This document shows positions 33,714 through 45,252 of a stretch of DNA of 64,000 nucleotides, in pieces. The notes beneath the pieces were generated by a model. That model searched no databases. It had not been told where the DNA came from and saw only the letters and a list, made by a program, of their open reading frames with translations. Both the position numbers and the translations under genes were made by a program. This stretch comes from Bradyrhizobium sp. Rc3b (lineage in GTDB: Bacteria; Pseudomonadota; Alphaproteobacteria; Rhizobiales; Xanthobacteraceae): the NCBI RefSeq assembly GCF_900114915.1, contig NZ_FOUS01000005.1, positions 124,001-188,000 of the forward strand, written 5' to 3'. The stretch's first letter is position 1; each line of letters begins with the position of its first letter.

Positions 33714-34555
33714 GCGCGGCCGCGGGCCTGCGGCGGATCTGGCTCTGTGCCGACGATTACGGCATCAGCCCGGGCGTCAACCGCGCCATCCGCGACCTGA
33801 TCGAACGCGGCCGTCTCAACGCCACCTCGGTGATGATGGTGGGGCCTGCGATCGCGCGCAGCGAGGTCGAGGCGCTCCAGGCCTCGGCGAAGACGAGCCC
33901 GCGCTGCGCGATCGGATTGCACGTGACGCTGTCGGCGCCGTTCCGCCCCCTCACCATGCATTTTCGTCCGCTCGACGGCGACATGTTCATGCCGTTTCCG
34001 AAGCTGCTGCGCGCGGGCATTTTGCGGCGGCTCGACCGCGAATTCTTCCGCAACGAGGTGAAGGCGCAGCTCGCCGCCTTTGCCGAAGCGTTCGGGCGCG
34101 CGCCTGACTTCGTCGACGGCCATCAGCATGTGCAGCTCTATCCGCAGGTGCGCGACGGCTTCGTCGATGCGGTCAGCGAAGGCGCGCCGAACGCCTGGGT
34201 GCGCCAGGGCGGCCGCGACCTGCCGCTCAGGCAGCGGCTGGCCGCACCCAAGGCCATCGTGCTCGACATCCTCAGCGCCCAATTCCGCCGCCGTGCCGGC
34301 AGCGCCGGCCTCAGCTTCAACCCGGGCTTTGCCGGCGCCTATGACTTCACGCGGGCGGCCGATTTTGGCGAGCTGATGCGGCAATTCCTGGAAGGCTTGC
34401 CGGATGGCGGCCTCGTGATGTGCCATCCCGGCTTCGTCGACGATGTCCTCGCCGGCCTCGATCCGATGACCGATGTCCGCGAACGCGAGCACGCCTATCT
34501 GGTCGGCGACGCCTTTGCGCGTCTGCTGGCGGACAGCCGCACCACGCTGGGATGA
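33710..34555 (+). CDS. ChbG/HpnK-family carbohydrate deacetylase
   Basis: A 281-residue YdjC-fold deacetylase: 'IWLCADDYGISPGVNRAIRD' (metal-binding Asp pair near residue 15), 'NATSVMMVG', 'IGLHVTLSAPFRPL' with the His, 'DFVDGHQHVQLYPQV' with the HxxHxH-like metal site, and 'FNPGFAGAYDF', 'GLVMCHPGFVDD'. The pattern is that of HpnK, linked to hopanoid headgroup genes in several bacteria, but no squalene/hopene genes lie in this window, so a role in hopanoid modification is only a possibility. Coupled to the GT2 gene. Confidence 0.85.
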   Translation: MSAAAGLRRIWLCADDYGISPGVNRAIRDLIERGRLNATSVMMVGPAIARSEVEALQASAKTSPRCAIGLHVTLSAPFRPLTMHFRPLDGDMFMPFPKLLRAGILRRLDREFFRNEVKAQLAAFAEAFGRAPDFVDGHQHVQLYPQVRDGFVDAVSEGAPNAWVRQGGRDLPLRQRLAAPKAIVLDILSAQFRRRAGSAGLSFNPGFAGAYDFTRAADFGELMRQFLEGLPDGGLVMCHPGFVDDVLAGLDPMTDVREREHAYLVGDAFARLLADSRTTLG

Positions 34556-34670
34556 CAGCAAGCCGCGGGGCAGCTTGTCGCATACCGAAATTTAATCCGG
34601 CCGGCACTGTTGGGGCCATAATGGAACCCTACATCTGCTTCGCGCTTGTTTTGCGCGAGGGAGACTGATC

Positions 34671-35495
34671 ATGACGCCGCAGGAACGCCAGCTCGTCGAC
34701 GACCTTTTCGACCGGCTTTCGAAACTGGAAAACGCACCGCGCGATCCCGACGCGATCGCCGCGATCTCGGACGGGCTGCGCAAGGCACCCGGCGCGATCT
34801 ATGCGCTGGTGCAGACCACGCTGCTGCAGGACGAGGCGCTGAAGCGCGCCCATAACCGCATCCAGGAGCTGGAAGCGGCCCATGGGCCCGAGCAGGCGCA
34901 GTCCGGCGGCTTCCTCGACACCATGCGCGACACCTTGTTCGGCGGAGGCCCCTCGCGCGGCTCGGTTCCGAACGTGCCGCCGCGTGACGCGCGGCCGGTC
35001 TGGAACAGCGGCGGAGCGATGCAGCAGACGCAACCGGGCTACGGTCAGCCCCCTTACGGCCAAGGTCCAGGTCAGGGCCCAGGCCAGGGTTATGGCGCAC
35101 CGCCGATGGGCGGTGGCGGCGGCTCGTTCCTCGGCACCGCGGCGGCAGCTGCCGCCGGCGTCGTCGGTGGCTCGCTGCTGCTCTCGAGCATCCGCGGCAT
35201 GATGGGCGGATCGCATCAGCAGGCCTTTGGCGACACCAATGCCCTCGGCGACCGCGGCGCTGGTGGAAGTCCTTGGGGCGGCAGCGATCAGTCCGGCGGC
35301 TCGCTCGCGCGCGATGCCGGCCTCAACGACATCGGCTCGAACCGCGAGTCTCGCCAGAGCTTCTCCGACCAGGCGAACAACGATCGTAACGACAACGACC
35401 AGAACTACGGCGACAACAACGACGACGGCAATATGGACGTGGCCGACGACAGCGATTTCGGCGGCGACGACGATGGCGGCAGCGATTACGCGTGA
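34671..35495 (+). CDS. DUF2076 domain protein
   Basis: A 274-residue protein from ATG 34671 (GGGAG upstream). The N-terminal helical domain ('MTPQERQLVDDLFDRLSKLE', 'ALVQTTLLQDEALKRAHNRI') is the DUF2076 pattern; then come a Gly/Pro/Gln repeat region (GYGQPPYGQGPGQGPGQGYG), a small Ala/Gly hydrophobic segment ('FLGTAAAAAAGVVGGSLLLS') and a very acidic, Asn/Asp-rich tail (residues about 230-274). Family proteins are thought to associate with the envelope; function unknown. Confidence 0.88.
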   Translation: MTPQERQLVDDLFDRLSKLENAPRDPDAIAAISDGLRKAPGAIYALVQTTLLQDEALKRAHNRIQELEAAHGPEQAQSGGFLDTMRDTLFGGGPSRGSVPNVPPRDARPVWNSGGAMQQTQPGYGQPPYGQGPGQGPGQGYGAPPMGGGGGSFLGTAAAAAAGVVGGSLLLSSIRGMMGGSHQQAFGDTNALGDRGAGGSPWGGSDQSGGSLARDAGLNDIGSNRESRQSFSDQANNDRNDNDQNYGDNNDDGNMDVADDSDFGGDDDGGSDYA

Positions 35496-35516
35496 GCAAT
35501 TCGCCCGAAAGATGCC

Positions 35517-35546
35517 AACGGCCGCCTCTCGGCGGCCGTTTTCTTT
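35517..35546 (+). terminator. Rho-independent terminator of the DUF2076 gene
   Basis: A perfect 10-bp stem AACGGCCGCC/GGCGGCCGTT (35517-35526, 35531-35540) with a TCTC loop and T-rich tail (TTTTCTTT), 20 bases after the stop. Confidence 0.9.
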
Positions 35547-35810
35547 AGAGCGTGCCCCGAGCGCCTTTTGTGCGACGGCAAGCAGCCGGGACGTTCGATA
35601 TAGTATGACTAATGTGCAGCGTCATTGGACTGGCTGAACGTTACCCGAGGCGCCTGAATTCACCATGACAAATCAAATCGGCATCTGACACGCGCAGCCG
35701 TAGACTCCCGGATTTCCAAATGCGGACATGGGTGTTCAACTGGAAGAACACGTTGCTCATGCCACACACCGATGTGGTTGCCTCTCTTGGTTATAGTCGG
35801 GGTTTTAAAA
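35547..35810. other. Gap without a gene
   Basis: Between the DUF2076 terminator and a doubtful small frame at 35811. Lower G+C than its surroundings; no feature recognised. Confidence 0.4.
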
Positions 35811-36035
35811 ATGAGTCCACTTCAGCAGCGCATCGCCACCCTGACCAACGTGACAACTCATCTCATCACCGAGTTGTCGGAGTTGGAGGGACTGCACGAG
35901 CTCGTCAAGAAGGCCGAGCTGTCGGCGCGGCGATTGAAGCGCTCCGCTCGCGCATCGCTTTCCCATTCATCAACGCGTCGTCGCTGCTCTGTTGCCCCTC
36001 GTCTCGCTTCGACGGGGCATCGTCGGCCAGCCTAG
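35811..36035 (+). CDS. Doubtful small protein, helical N-terminus
   Basis: A 74-codon frame: MSPLQQRIATLTNVTTHLIT, 'ELSELEGLHELVKKAELSAR', then a Ser/Arg-rich end that looks out of frame. The first 40 residues look like a genuine amphipathic helix pair and resemble small bradyrhizobial proteins. The composition change after about residue 45 suggests a frameshift or chance extension. A weak GGGG lies nine bases upstream. Confidence 0.35.
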   Translation: MSPLQQRIATLTNVTTHLITELSELEGLHELVKKAELSARRLKRSARASLSHSSTRRRCSVAPRLASTGHRRPA

Positions 36036-36138
36036 ACCTTAGCCGGAGGACGTACGCCGGCGGCACGCAACGCCTTCGATGCCGCGCGTCGCGAGCCGGC
36101 GCGACACGCGGAGTTGACGGCTCGCAGCGAGCGCCGGG

Positions 36139-36948
36139 CTACATCACCACGACCTTGGTGCCGACATTGACGCGGCCGTAGAGGTCGATGACATCTTCGT
36201 TGCGCATGCGGATGCAGCCGGAGGAGACGTTGGTGCCGATGGTCCAGGGCTCGTTGGAGCCGTGGATGCGGTACAGCGTCGAGCCCAGATACATCGCGCG
36301 GGCGCCGAGCGGGTTCTCCGGGCCGCCTTCCATGTGCCGGGGCAGATCGGGGCGGCGGGCGAGCATTTCGGCCGGCGGCGTCCAGTCCGGCCATTCGCGC
36401 TTGGCCGTGATCGCCTTCACGCCGGACCAGGTGAAGCCGGGACGCCCGACGCCAATACCGTAGCGCATCGCCCTGCCATTGCCCTCAACGAGATAGAGGA
36501 ACTTGTTCGGGGTATCGACCACGATGGTGCCGGGACTTTCCTTGCCGCTATAGTCAACAGATTGCTTCTCGAACCTCGGATCGAACGGACGCTGCCGCGG
36601 GTCGACCGTCTCCTGCTGAACCGCGCCTTGCTGATATCCACCCTGCTGCGGCTCGCCCATCGGCGGCAGGCGGCGCTGGTCGTAATAGCCGGGCTGCTGT
36701 TGATAGACCGGCCGCTCGGGCGCGTAGGCCGGACCGCGGCCGGGACCGTCGCCGAACAGGAACTCGATGAAGCCGCCGCCCATGTTCGCATTGGAGGCGA
36801 CGCGCACCGGCGCCGGCGGCACCTGCGGCTGGTAGAGCACCGCGGGCGGATCGTTCGGCACCGAATTGTCGAAGGCGCTGGCACTGTTTGCGCCGGCAAT
36901 GAAGGTGCAAGCGCTGCCGAGCAGCGCGACAGACATTTTCTTGAACAT
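36139..36948 (-). CDS. L,D-transpeptidase (YkuD domain)
   Basis: Probably cross-links peptidoglycan or attaches proteins to it in the periplasm. A 269-residue protein from ATG 36948: a signal peptide (MFKKMSVALLGSACTFIAGA), a long Pro/Gln/Tyr-rich linker (30-135), then the YkuD domain 'GTIVVDTPNKFLYLVEGNGR', 'YRIHGSNEPWTIG' (His229) and 'SSGCIRMRNEDVIDLY' (catalytic Cys245, Arg247). All catalytic residues are present. An upstream in-frame extension lacks a signal peptide and is rejected. Divergent from cheZ. Confidence 0.92.
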   Translation of the reverse strand: MFKKMSVALLGSACTFIAGANSASAFDNSVPNDPPAVLYQPQVPPAPVRVASNANMGGGFIEFLFGDGPGRGPAYAPERPVYQQQPGYYDQRRLPPMGEPQQGGYQQGAVQQETVDPRQRPFDPRFEKQSVDYSGKESPGTIVVDTPNKFLYLVEGNGRAMRYGIGVGRPGFTWSGVKAITAKREWPDWTPPAEMLARRPDLPRHMEGGPENPLGARAMYLGSTLYRIHGSNEPWTIGTNVSSGCIRMRNEDVIDLYGRVNVGTKVVVM

Positions 36949-37265
36949 CGACGTACTCTGTACTGTTTCGTCTAGATCACATGCGCCGTGGAGAGCTGAT
37001 GGCTGGTCCGCGCCCCTCGACGTGGTCAATAAAAGGCAAAAGCCGTTTTGTTTGGTAAACAGAAACGGCGTTTGGATTCACCACGTCGTCAGCAGCGGCG
37101 CAATTTGGCGATCAGCGTTTATTTTCGATGAACGCCGCGCGCGCATGGTTAATCGCTTCTTTGCGCGCCGTCGCGCGCAGCCGCACAACAGTTCCTGCCG
37201 TGAACTTCGTGTTAAATCGCTTCTGCCTACAAAGACGCGTGAGTGAGGTGGGGGGGAGTATCCTG
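36949..37265. promoter_or_regulatory. Divergent control region between the L,D-transpeptidase gene and cheZ
   Basis: 317 bases without a gene. A stem GCCGTTT/AAACGGC (37042-37048, 37063-37069) with an inner GTTT/AAAC pair lies near the middle and could be an operator or early hairpin. A purine-rich GGGGGGGAG stretch just before 37266 is the cheZ ribosome binding site. No clear -35/-10 pair can be chosen. Confidence 0.4.
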
Positions 37266-38051
37266 ATGGCTGTTCACCGCAAACGTTTTCGCGTCGAGGA
37301 TATCGCTGGTGGCGAGATGCCGATTTTGGACGTAACCGAAGAGGCAATCCCGATGCATAGCGAGATCATGGCCGAGCTACGTGCGATCCGTGCACAGATG
37401 GCGAAAGGCGCTGCGCCCTTGCCCTTGTCCGGCAGCGCAGCCATGGCGGCGATCGACGCCTCCACCGCCCACGAGCTCTCCGAGGCTCGTACCATGCTCG
37501 AAACCTATCGGGCCCAGATCGAGCAGTGCGAAAAGCTGAAGGTCGAGCTCGACCTCATCCATGACGCCATCGACCGCACCAAGCGCGAAATCGCGACGCT
37601 GCACGGCAAGAGCTTTGACGGCGGCGAAATGGCCAAGGTCAATGGCGAGCTCGGCGCGGTGGTCGGCGGCACCGAGCAGGCGACCCAGCAGATCCTCGAA
37701 GCCGCGGAATCGATCGACCAGGCCGCCAGCGCAATGTCCAAGGTGGACTCGATCGACCAGCAGAAGCGGCTCGCCGACGACATCCAGGAACGCGTCATCT
37801 CGATCTTCGAGGCCTGCAACTTCCAGGACCTGACCGGCCAGCGCATCAGCAAGGTCATGACCACGATGAAGTTCATCGAGCAGCACATCAATGCGATGAT
37901 GGAGATCTGGGGCGGCGTCGACGCGATCAAGTCGCACGTCGTGCCGCCGGTCGACAATCGCAGCGAGGACGACAAGCTTCTCAACGGCCCCAAGCTCGCC
38001 GGCGACGTCGGCCACGCCTCGCAGGACGACATCGACGCGCTGTTCGACTGA
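37266..38051 (+). CDS. cheZ: CheY-phosphate phosphatase CheZ
   Basis: CheZ dephosphorylates CheY-P and so shortens the chemotaxis signal. A 261-residue, long-helical protein with the catalytic motif FQDLTGQR (186-193): Asp188 and Gln192 have the spacing of the known acid and the amide that positions water. The C-terminus 'SQDDIDALFD' is the CheY-binding tail. It is longer at the N-terminus than E. coli CheZ. No other chemotaxis gene lies in the window, so it is an orphan here. The start has a strong GGGGGAG. It ends in a clear terminator. Confidence 0.88.
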   Translation: MAVHRKRFRVEDIAGGEMPILDVTEEAIPMHSEIMAELRAIRAQMAKGAAPLPLSGSAAMAAIDASTAHELSEARTMLETYRAQIEQCEKLKVELDLIHDAIDRTKREIATLHGKSFDGGEMAKVNGELGAVVGGTEQATQQILEAAESIDQAASAMSKVDSIDQQKRLADDIQERVISIFEACNFQDLTGQRISKVMTTMKFIEQHINAMMEIWGGVDAIKSHVVPPVDNRSEDDKLLNGPKLAGDVGHASQDDIDALFD

Positions 38052-38075
38052 GCGGACGCCAGATAGAGAAAAACA

Positions 38076-38110
38076 AAACGCCGGCCTTTGGCCGGCGTTT
38101 TTGCTTTTTG
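38076..38110 (+). terminator. Rho-independent terminator of cheZ
   Basis: An 11-bp stem AAACGCCGGCC/GGCCGGCGTTT with a TTT loop, followed by TTTTGCTTTTT, 24 bases after the stop. Confidence 0.95.
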
Positions 38111-38117
38111 GGACCAT

Positions 38118-38230
38118 CCTCTCCGCTGTCATCGTCCGGCTTGACCGGACGATCCAGTATTCCAGAGGCAGCAGTGATTGAACCGAGAAGCCGCGGCGTA
38201 CTGGATGCCCCGCTGTCGCGGAGCATGACG
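38118..38230. repeat. Dispersed repeat, family E
   Basis: 'TGTCATCGTCCGGCTTGACC' followed by GGACGATCCAGTA and later GTACTGGATGCCCCG..CGGAGCATGACG: nested inverted arms (CGTCCGG/CCGGACG, CCAGTA/TACTGG). This is a type I remember as common in Bradyrhizobium. It fills the gap between cheZ and the lipoprotein gene. Confidence 0.75.
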
Positions 38231-38241
38231 TAGGCGAGAAG

Positions 38242-38763
38242 CTACGCCCGCGGCGCGCAGCGGACGTAGACCATGTTGCCGTAGCGGGTGGCGGCGTCCT
38301 TGTCGATGAAGCGGGTGATCAGAACGCGGCCGTCGAAGGAGATGATTTCGCGGTCCTGCTCGCCGGGGGTCGGACCGGCCGGTCCGATGTAGTTCTTGCC
38401 GCTCGGCGAGCCCTTCAGCCGCAGCTCCTGCGGCGTCGCCTGGTCGGCCAGATGCATGATCACGCCGCCGGAGGAGCCGGCGGTGATCACGTAGGGATTT
38501 TTGCACTGGGCCCGGGCGGCAGCCTCGGTGCGGGCGCGGTCGGCCGGGTTCTGGAACGAGGCGAGGCCCCAGCGTCCGACGATCTCGTCGGCGCGAATGG
38601 TCGCAGGCATTTCGGGCGCGACGCCCGGCTCGGCTTCGGGCGGCGGCGAGGACGACGAGAAGGACGGCAGGCTCATGCCGCCGCCGCAGGCGCCCAGCAG
38701 CAGCGCCAGACAAGAGGCGGCGGCCAGATTGGCAACCGTGCGCGCGTGAGCTGAACTGATCAT
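38242..38763 (-). CDS. Lipoprotein of unknown function
   Basis: A 173-residue protein from ATG 38763 with a lipobox at the end of a hydrophobic leader ('AAASCLALLLGACGGG'), then a Ser/Pro linker. The compact domain ('ADEIVGRWGLASFQNPADRA', 'GVIMHLADQATPQELRLKGS', 'REIISFDGRVLITRFIDKDA', 'YGNMVYVRCAPRA') resembles AprI-like/lipocalin-type beta-barrel inhibitors in size and 'GRWGLASF', but this is a weak match. An upstream extension is rejected because it precedes the lipoprotein signal. It faces away from groES. Confidence 0.75.
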   Translation of the reverse strand: MISSAHARTVANLAAASCLALLLGACGGGMSLPSFSSSSPPPEAEPGVAPEMPATIRADEIVGRWGLASFQNPADRARTEAAARAQCKNPYVITAGSSGGVIMHLADQATPQELRLKGSPSGKNYIGPAGPTPGEQDREIISFDGRVLITRFIDKDAATRYGNMVYVRCAPRA

Positions 38764-38919
38764 GGCATTCCCCCGAACAAGACCATGGCCGCACCCCTCC
38801 TGCAGCCAAGCGCAAAACCGCTGCCGGAGCAATGACGTCCTTTAATACGTCGGCGCCCCGAACAAGTTTCCAGTGCCACCATCCTATATCCGCCTCACCA
38901 ATCGCTTAACCACCTTTGC

Positions 38920-38986
38920 TTGACAGGATCGCGGCCAAGCCATATTTCCGGGCCCACTATTAGCACTCGGAAAGCCCGATTGCTAA
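38920..38986 (+). promoter_or_regulatory. groESL promoter and CIRCE operator
   Basis: TTGACA (38920-38925) and TATTTC (38943-38948), 17 bases apart, form a housekeeping promoter. Twelve bases after the -10 comes TTAGCACTC-N9-GATTGCTAA (38960-38986), the CIRCE element with one mismatch in the right arm (consensus GAGTGCTAA). HrcA binds CIRCE and represses chaperone genes until heat shock. The operator lies around the transcription start. About 90 bases of leader follow. Confidence 0.93.
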
Positions 38987-39078
38987 GCACGCCGTTCGAT
39001 CCTCGGGATAGGGGGCGGACGGAAGCGCCGCCCCACCCACTTCACTACTTCCGAAGCGAGCCTCCAAAGGGAAACGTC

Positions 39079-39375
39079 ATGGCTAAATCCAAATTTCGTC
39101 CGCTGCATGACCGTGTCGTGGTCAAACGTATCGACGCCGAGGAAAAGACCAAGGGCGGCATCATCATTCCGGACAGCGCCAAGGAAAAGCCGTCCCAGGG
39201 CGAGGTCGTCGCCGTCGGCCCCGGCGGCCGTGACGAGACCGGCAAGCTGACCCCGATCGACCTCAAGGTCGGCGACCGCGTGCTGTTCGGCAAATGGTCG
39301 GGCACCGAGGTCAAGATCGACAACGAAGAGCTCCTGATCATGAAGGAGTCGGACATCATGGGCGTACTGGCCTAA
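39079..39375 (+). CDS. groES: Co-chaperonin GroES
   Basis: The heptameric lid of the GroEL cage. A 98-residue protein: [20 protein letters not shown], the mobile loop '[20 protein letters not shown]', '[20 protein letters not shown]' and '[13 protein letters not shown]'. Length is normal. The start has an AAGGGAAACG ribosome binding site. Controlled by CIRCE; groEL follows after 146 bases that contain a hairpin. Bradyrhizobia carry several groESL operons; the CIRCE-controlled type is one of them. Confidence 0.97.
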   Translation: MAKSKFRPLHDRVVVKRIDAEEKTKGGIIIPDSAKEKPSQGEVVAVGPGGRDETGKLTPIDLKVGDRVLFGKWSGTEVKIDNEELLIMKESDIMGVLA

Positions 39376-39389
39376 GGCCATCCGCCTGA

Positions 39390-41153
<1,764 letters not shown>

Positions 41154-41177
41154 GCCTCCGTTCCGTTACAGTGTTGC

Positions 41178-41207
41178 GAAGGCCGCCTCCGGGCGGCCTT
41201 CTTTTTT
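41178..41207 (+). terminator. Rho-independent terminator of groESL
   Basis: A 10-bp stem GAAGGCCGCC/GGCGGCCTTC (41178-41187, 41192-41201) and six T, 24 bases after the groEL stop. Confidence 0.95.
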
Positions 41208-41284
41208 GCCGACCCTGCCCCTCCGCTTTCCGATTCAACCGTCGGCCAAAACCCACTACGGTGACGCGCCGATTCGAATTGTTT

Positions 41285-41332
41285 GGGCATGATCCTCTCG
41301 GAAAACCGCTTCACACCTTTCCGGATCATGCC
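41285..41332. repeat. Dispersed palindrome, family F (copy 2)
   Basis: GGGCATGATCC and its inverse GGATCATGCCC (41285-41295, 41322-41332), with an inner CGGAAAACCGCTTCACACCTTTCCG. Same core as at 20211. It lies 22 bases before the start of the next gene, so it is part of that gene's leader. Confidence 0.85.
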
Positions 41333-41353
41333 CGTTGCGCGAGGATTTCATCG

Positions 41354-42565
41354 ATGCGTGCGCTTCTGGTTTGTTCGACAGCCGTTTTGGCGGCTCTGCT
41401 TGCAGCTTCTCCGCATCCCGCCTCCGCCCAGATGAAGCTGTCGCCGAAGGCCACGATGCCCGGCGGTCCGGAGACGCGCTATTTCACCTCGATCGACGGG
41501 CTGATGGACGGCAATGCGGACGTGATCCTGAAGGAGACGCGCCAGGGCAAGACGGTGACGGCGGCCGTGCTCGACGTCTGCTATCCCGTCGCAAAGAATT
41601 CCGACCGCAAGGACCGCTTCGTCGTCAATCTGCAGGTCGCGGGCCAGACCCTGACCGGCACCACGCAGAGCATCAGCGAGAAGTCGCCCGTCAGCGTCAA
41701 GCTGCTGCGCAAGCAAGCCGGGGACACCTTCGAATTCCGCGGCCAGATCAGCATTGGCCAGGTGGTGACCGAGGTGACCTCGCCCGACAATTCCGATCTC
41801 AGCGAAAAGGAATTTCAGGACAACCAGACCTCCGACGACGGCATCACGCCGCAGCCGAAGGATTTCACCGACGTCTCGCCGGAAGCGATCGCGGTCAAGG
41901 TCAAGCTCGACGCTGCAACCGACTTCCTGAAGAGCCTGAAGGGCCAGGCGGTCGAGGTGACGCTGGCGAGCCTCACGGTTGGCTGCGATGCCCTGCGCGC
42001 AGGCGAGCAGACCATCAACATGTCGGTCGATCCCGAGCGCGCCGGCGCGCTGCTGGCGAAATTCAAGGCGACGCCGGGCGTCACCGCCGCGGGGTGGACT
42101 GCGGGCATGACCGAGATGGACCGCACCATCCGCTTCGCCGCGGCCGACTGGCGCGACGGCGACAAGATCAGCAAGGACAAGCTCGCGGCGGCCGTTTCGA
42201 ACGTTTTGAGCCGGACGCTCGCGGCAAAGCCGATCTCGCAGAGCTTCAACCCCGCCACGGGCAAGCTCAAGCTGGTCTTCAAGCGGCCGAACCCTGACTT
42301 CCCCGCGCTCGATCTCACCGACACGATCGAGGTCGCAGGGCTCGTCTCGCCCGACAAGCCGGGCACGACCGACAAGCTCATGCTCTGGATCGGCAGCCCC
42401 GCGACGACGACCGCCGACGAGAGCAGCGGCGCTAAGCTCAATCTCTCCGACGACACCTCGGTCGACGAGGAAGGCGAGCAGCCCGACGACAACGGTTCAA
42501 TCGAGGCGCTCACCAAGGAGCTTAAGGGCCAGCGCTGGGATGCCGACAAATCGGTGTGGAAGTAG
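41354..42565 (+). CDS. Exported protein of unknown function
   Basis: A 403-residue protein from ATG 41354 with signal peptide (MRALLVCSTAVLAALLAASP..ASA|Q). The mature part is beta-rich: 'ADVILKETRQGKTVTAAVLD', 'RKDRFVVNLQVAGQTLTGTT', 'ISIGQVVTEVTSPDNSDLSE', 'PSFNPATGKLKLVFK'-like 'ISQSFNPATGKLKLVFKRPN'. An acidic stretch and 'KELKGQRWDADKSVWK' end it. I do not recognise a family. The in-frame extension to 41171 (GTG) runs through the groEL terminator and a palindrome and is rejected. It may get its own promoter within the repeat. Confidence 0.75.
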   Translation: MRALLVCSTAVLAALLAASPHPASAQMKLSPKATMPGGPETRYFTSIDGLMDGNADVILKETRQGKTVTAAVLDVCYPVAKNSDRKDRFVVNLQVAGQTLTGTTQSISEKSPVSVKLLRKQAGDTFEFRGQISIGQVVTEVTSPDNSDLSEKEFQDNQTSDDGITPQPKDFTDVSPEAIAVKVKLDAATDFLKSLKGQAVEVTLASLTVGCDALRAGEQTINMSVDPERAGALLAKFKATPGVTAAGWTAGMTEMDRTIRFAAADWRDGDKISKDKLAAAVSNVLSRTLAAKPISQSFNPATGKLKLVFKRPNPDFPALDLTDTIEVAGLVSPDKPGTTDKLMLWIGSPATTTADESSGAKLNLSDDTSVDEEGEQPDDNGSIEALTKELKGQRWDADKSVWK

Positions 42566-42571
42566 GCTTTC

Positions 42572-42708
42572 GTGCCCCGGACGCTGCGCAGCACGTCAGT
42601 GATGCGCTGCAGAGCCGGGGCCCAGAGGCCCCGCGCAGTCGCCGATCGAGTTTGGGTCCCGGCTCTGCGCAGCAGCGTTGCACGCTGCAGCGCGTCCGGG
42701 ACACAAGA
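42572..42708. repeat. Dispersed palindromic repeat, family I
   Basis: Outer arms GTGCCCCGGACGC and GCGTCCGGGACAC, with inner blocks GCTGCAGAGCCGGG/CCCGGCTCTGCGCAGC, between two convergent genes. Of a type I recall as frequent in Bradyrhizobium. Confidence 0.85.
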
Positions 42709-42714
42709 GCGGAG

Positions 42715-43113
42715 CTAATTCCCCGTCGTGCGAAAACGCAGCGGCTTGGGGCCGATCAACGTCAGCACGTCGCCCTGACGCTTCCAGGTCTCGACGCTGC
42801 TGAGTGCCGCGACCAGATCGTCGTCGGCCTGCGCCCTTGCCGGCGGGCAGGAGCGATCCTGGATCTGACCGGGGACGAAGATCACGGTGTTGCCGGCGAC
42901 CGAGAACTGGCCCTTGCCGCCCTTGCACCAGAGCTCCAGCACGACCTCGCCATGGTCGCCGATCTCGATGTTCGGGATCCGCTTCGAGCCTGCTTGCGGC
43001 AGCGCTTCCAGCGTCATCTCGGTGCCGAACGGGAAGCCGTCCTCGGCACGCGCGACAATGGTCATCGCGAGCATTGCAACCGCAGCACACACCAATCGCT
43101 TGAGCGAAACCAT
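42715..43113 (-). CDS. Small exported protein, META/HslJ-like
   Basis: A 132-residue protein from ATG 43113: signal peptide (MVSLKRLVCAAVAMLAMTIV..ARA|E), then 'GTEMTLEALPQAGSKRIPNI', 'VVLELWCKGGKGQFSVAGNT', 'SCPPARAQADDDLVAALSSV', 'ETWKRQGDVLTLIGPKPLRF'. The pattern of a strand, 'C..G..', then 'W...GD.L.L.' fits META/HslJ-like domains; the match is moderate. Periplasmic; function unknown. Confidence 0.65.
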   Translation of the reverse strand: MVSLKRLVCAAVAMLAMTIVARAEDGFPFGTEMTLEALPQAGSKRIPNIEIGDHGEVVLELWCKGGKGQFSVAGNTVIFVPGQIQDRSCPPARAQADDDLVAALSSVETWKRQGDVLTLIGPKPLRFRTTGN

Positions 43114-43216
43114 GAGACCTCTCGTCCGACCTGATTTGCCGCACCTTCTATAAGACGGCGGCGCCATTGAGAAGGTTCGCGCCACCTGGAGCGCGATGAG
43201 ATTTGATTGGACGCAA

Positions 43217-43249
43217 AAATCCCCGCGGGGCGGAACCTCGCGGGGATTT
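43217..43249 (-). terminator. Rho-independent terminator of the permease gene
   Basis: An 11-bp perfect stem AAATCCCCGCG/CGCGGGGATTT (43217-43227, 43239-43249); read on the minus strand it ends in GGGGATTTTTGCG, 23 bases after the permease stop. Confidence 0.9.
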
Positions 43250-43272
43250 GCCTTCGAGCCGGAGTTGGCCTG

Positions 43273-44937
<1,665 letters not shown>

Positions 44938-45252
44938 GGTCTTCCTCCCCACGCATGTTTGCGGCAGACGGCCCGCGTGGAGAGCCGATCCTGCTTGACG
45001 CTGGAAGCGATAACCCTCGAGCTGGACGCGAATTCCTCGCGAATGCGGCGGTTCCCGTCCCGCTCACAAGCTCGCGAAATCCCCGAGCACCCCTACCCCG
45101 CGCCGTCGAACCCCATGCTAGGGTTGCGGGGTGCGACAAGACAACGCAAATTGCAGACCTTGCGACTTTAGTCTAAGCGCGCCGCTTTTCGCCATTGCCT
45201 CAAGTGGTTGGCTCAGGGCATTTGTGCACATCCCCCCAGGAGACCCCGCTCT
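44938..45252. promoter_or_regulatory. Divergent gap between the permease and ABC transporter genes
   Basis: 315 bases with no gene. It must hold the promoters of both flanking genes. No operator or clear -35/-10 pair is recognised. Confidence 0.4.

Noticed and set aside
36870..36900. TGGCAC-N4-TGC resembling a sigma-54 (-24/-12) promoter
   Set aside because: Lies inside the coding sequence of the L,D-transpeptidase signal peptide region with no gene in a suitable position downstream; spacing is also imperfect.
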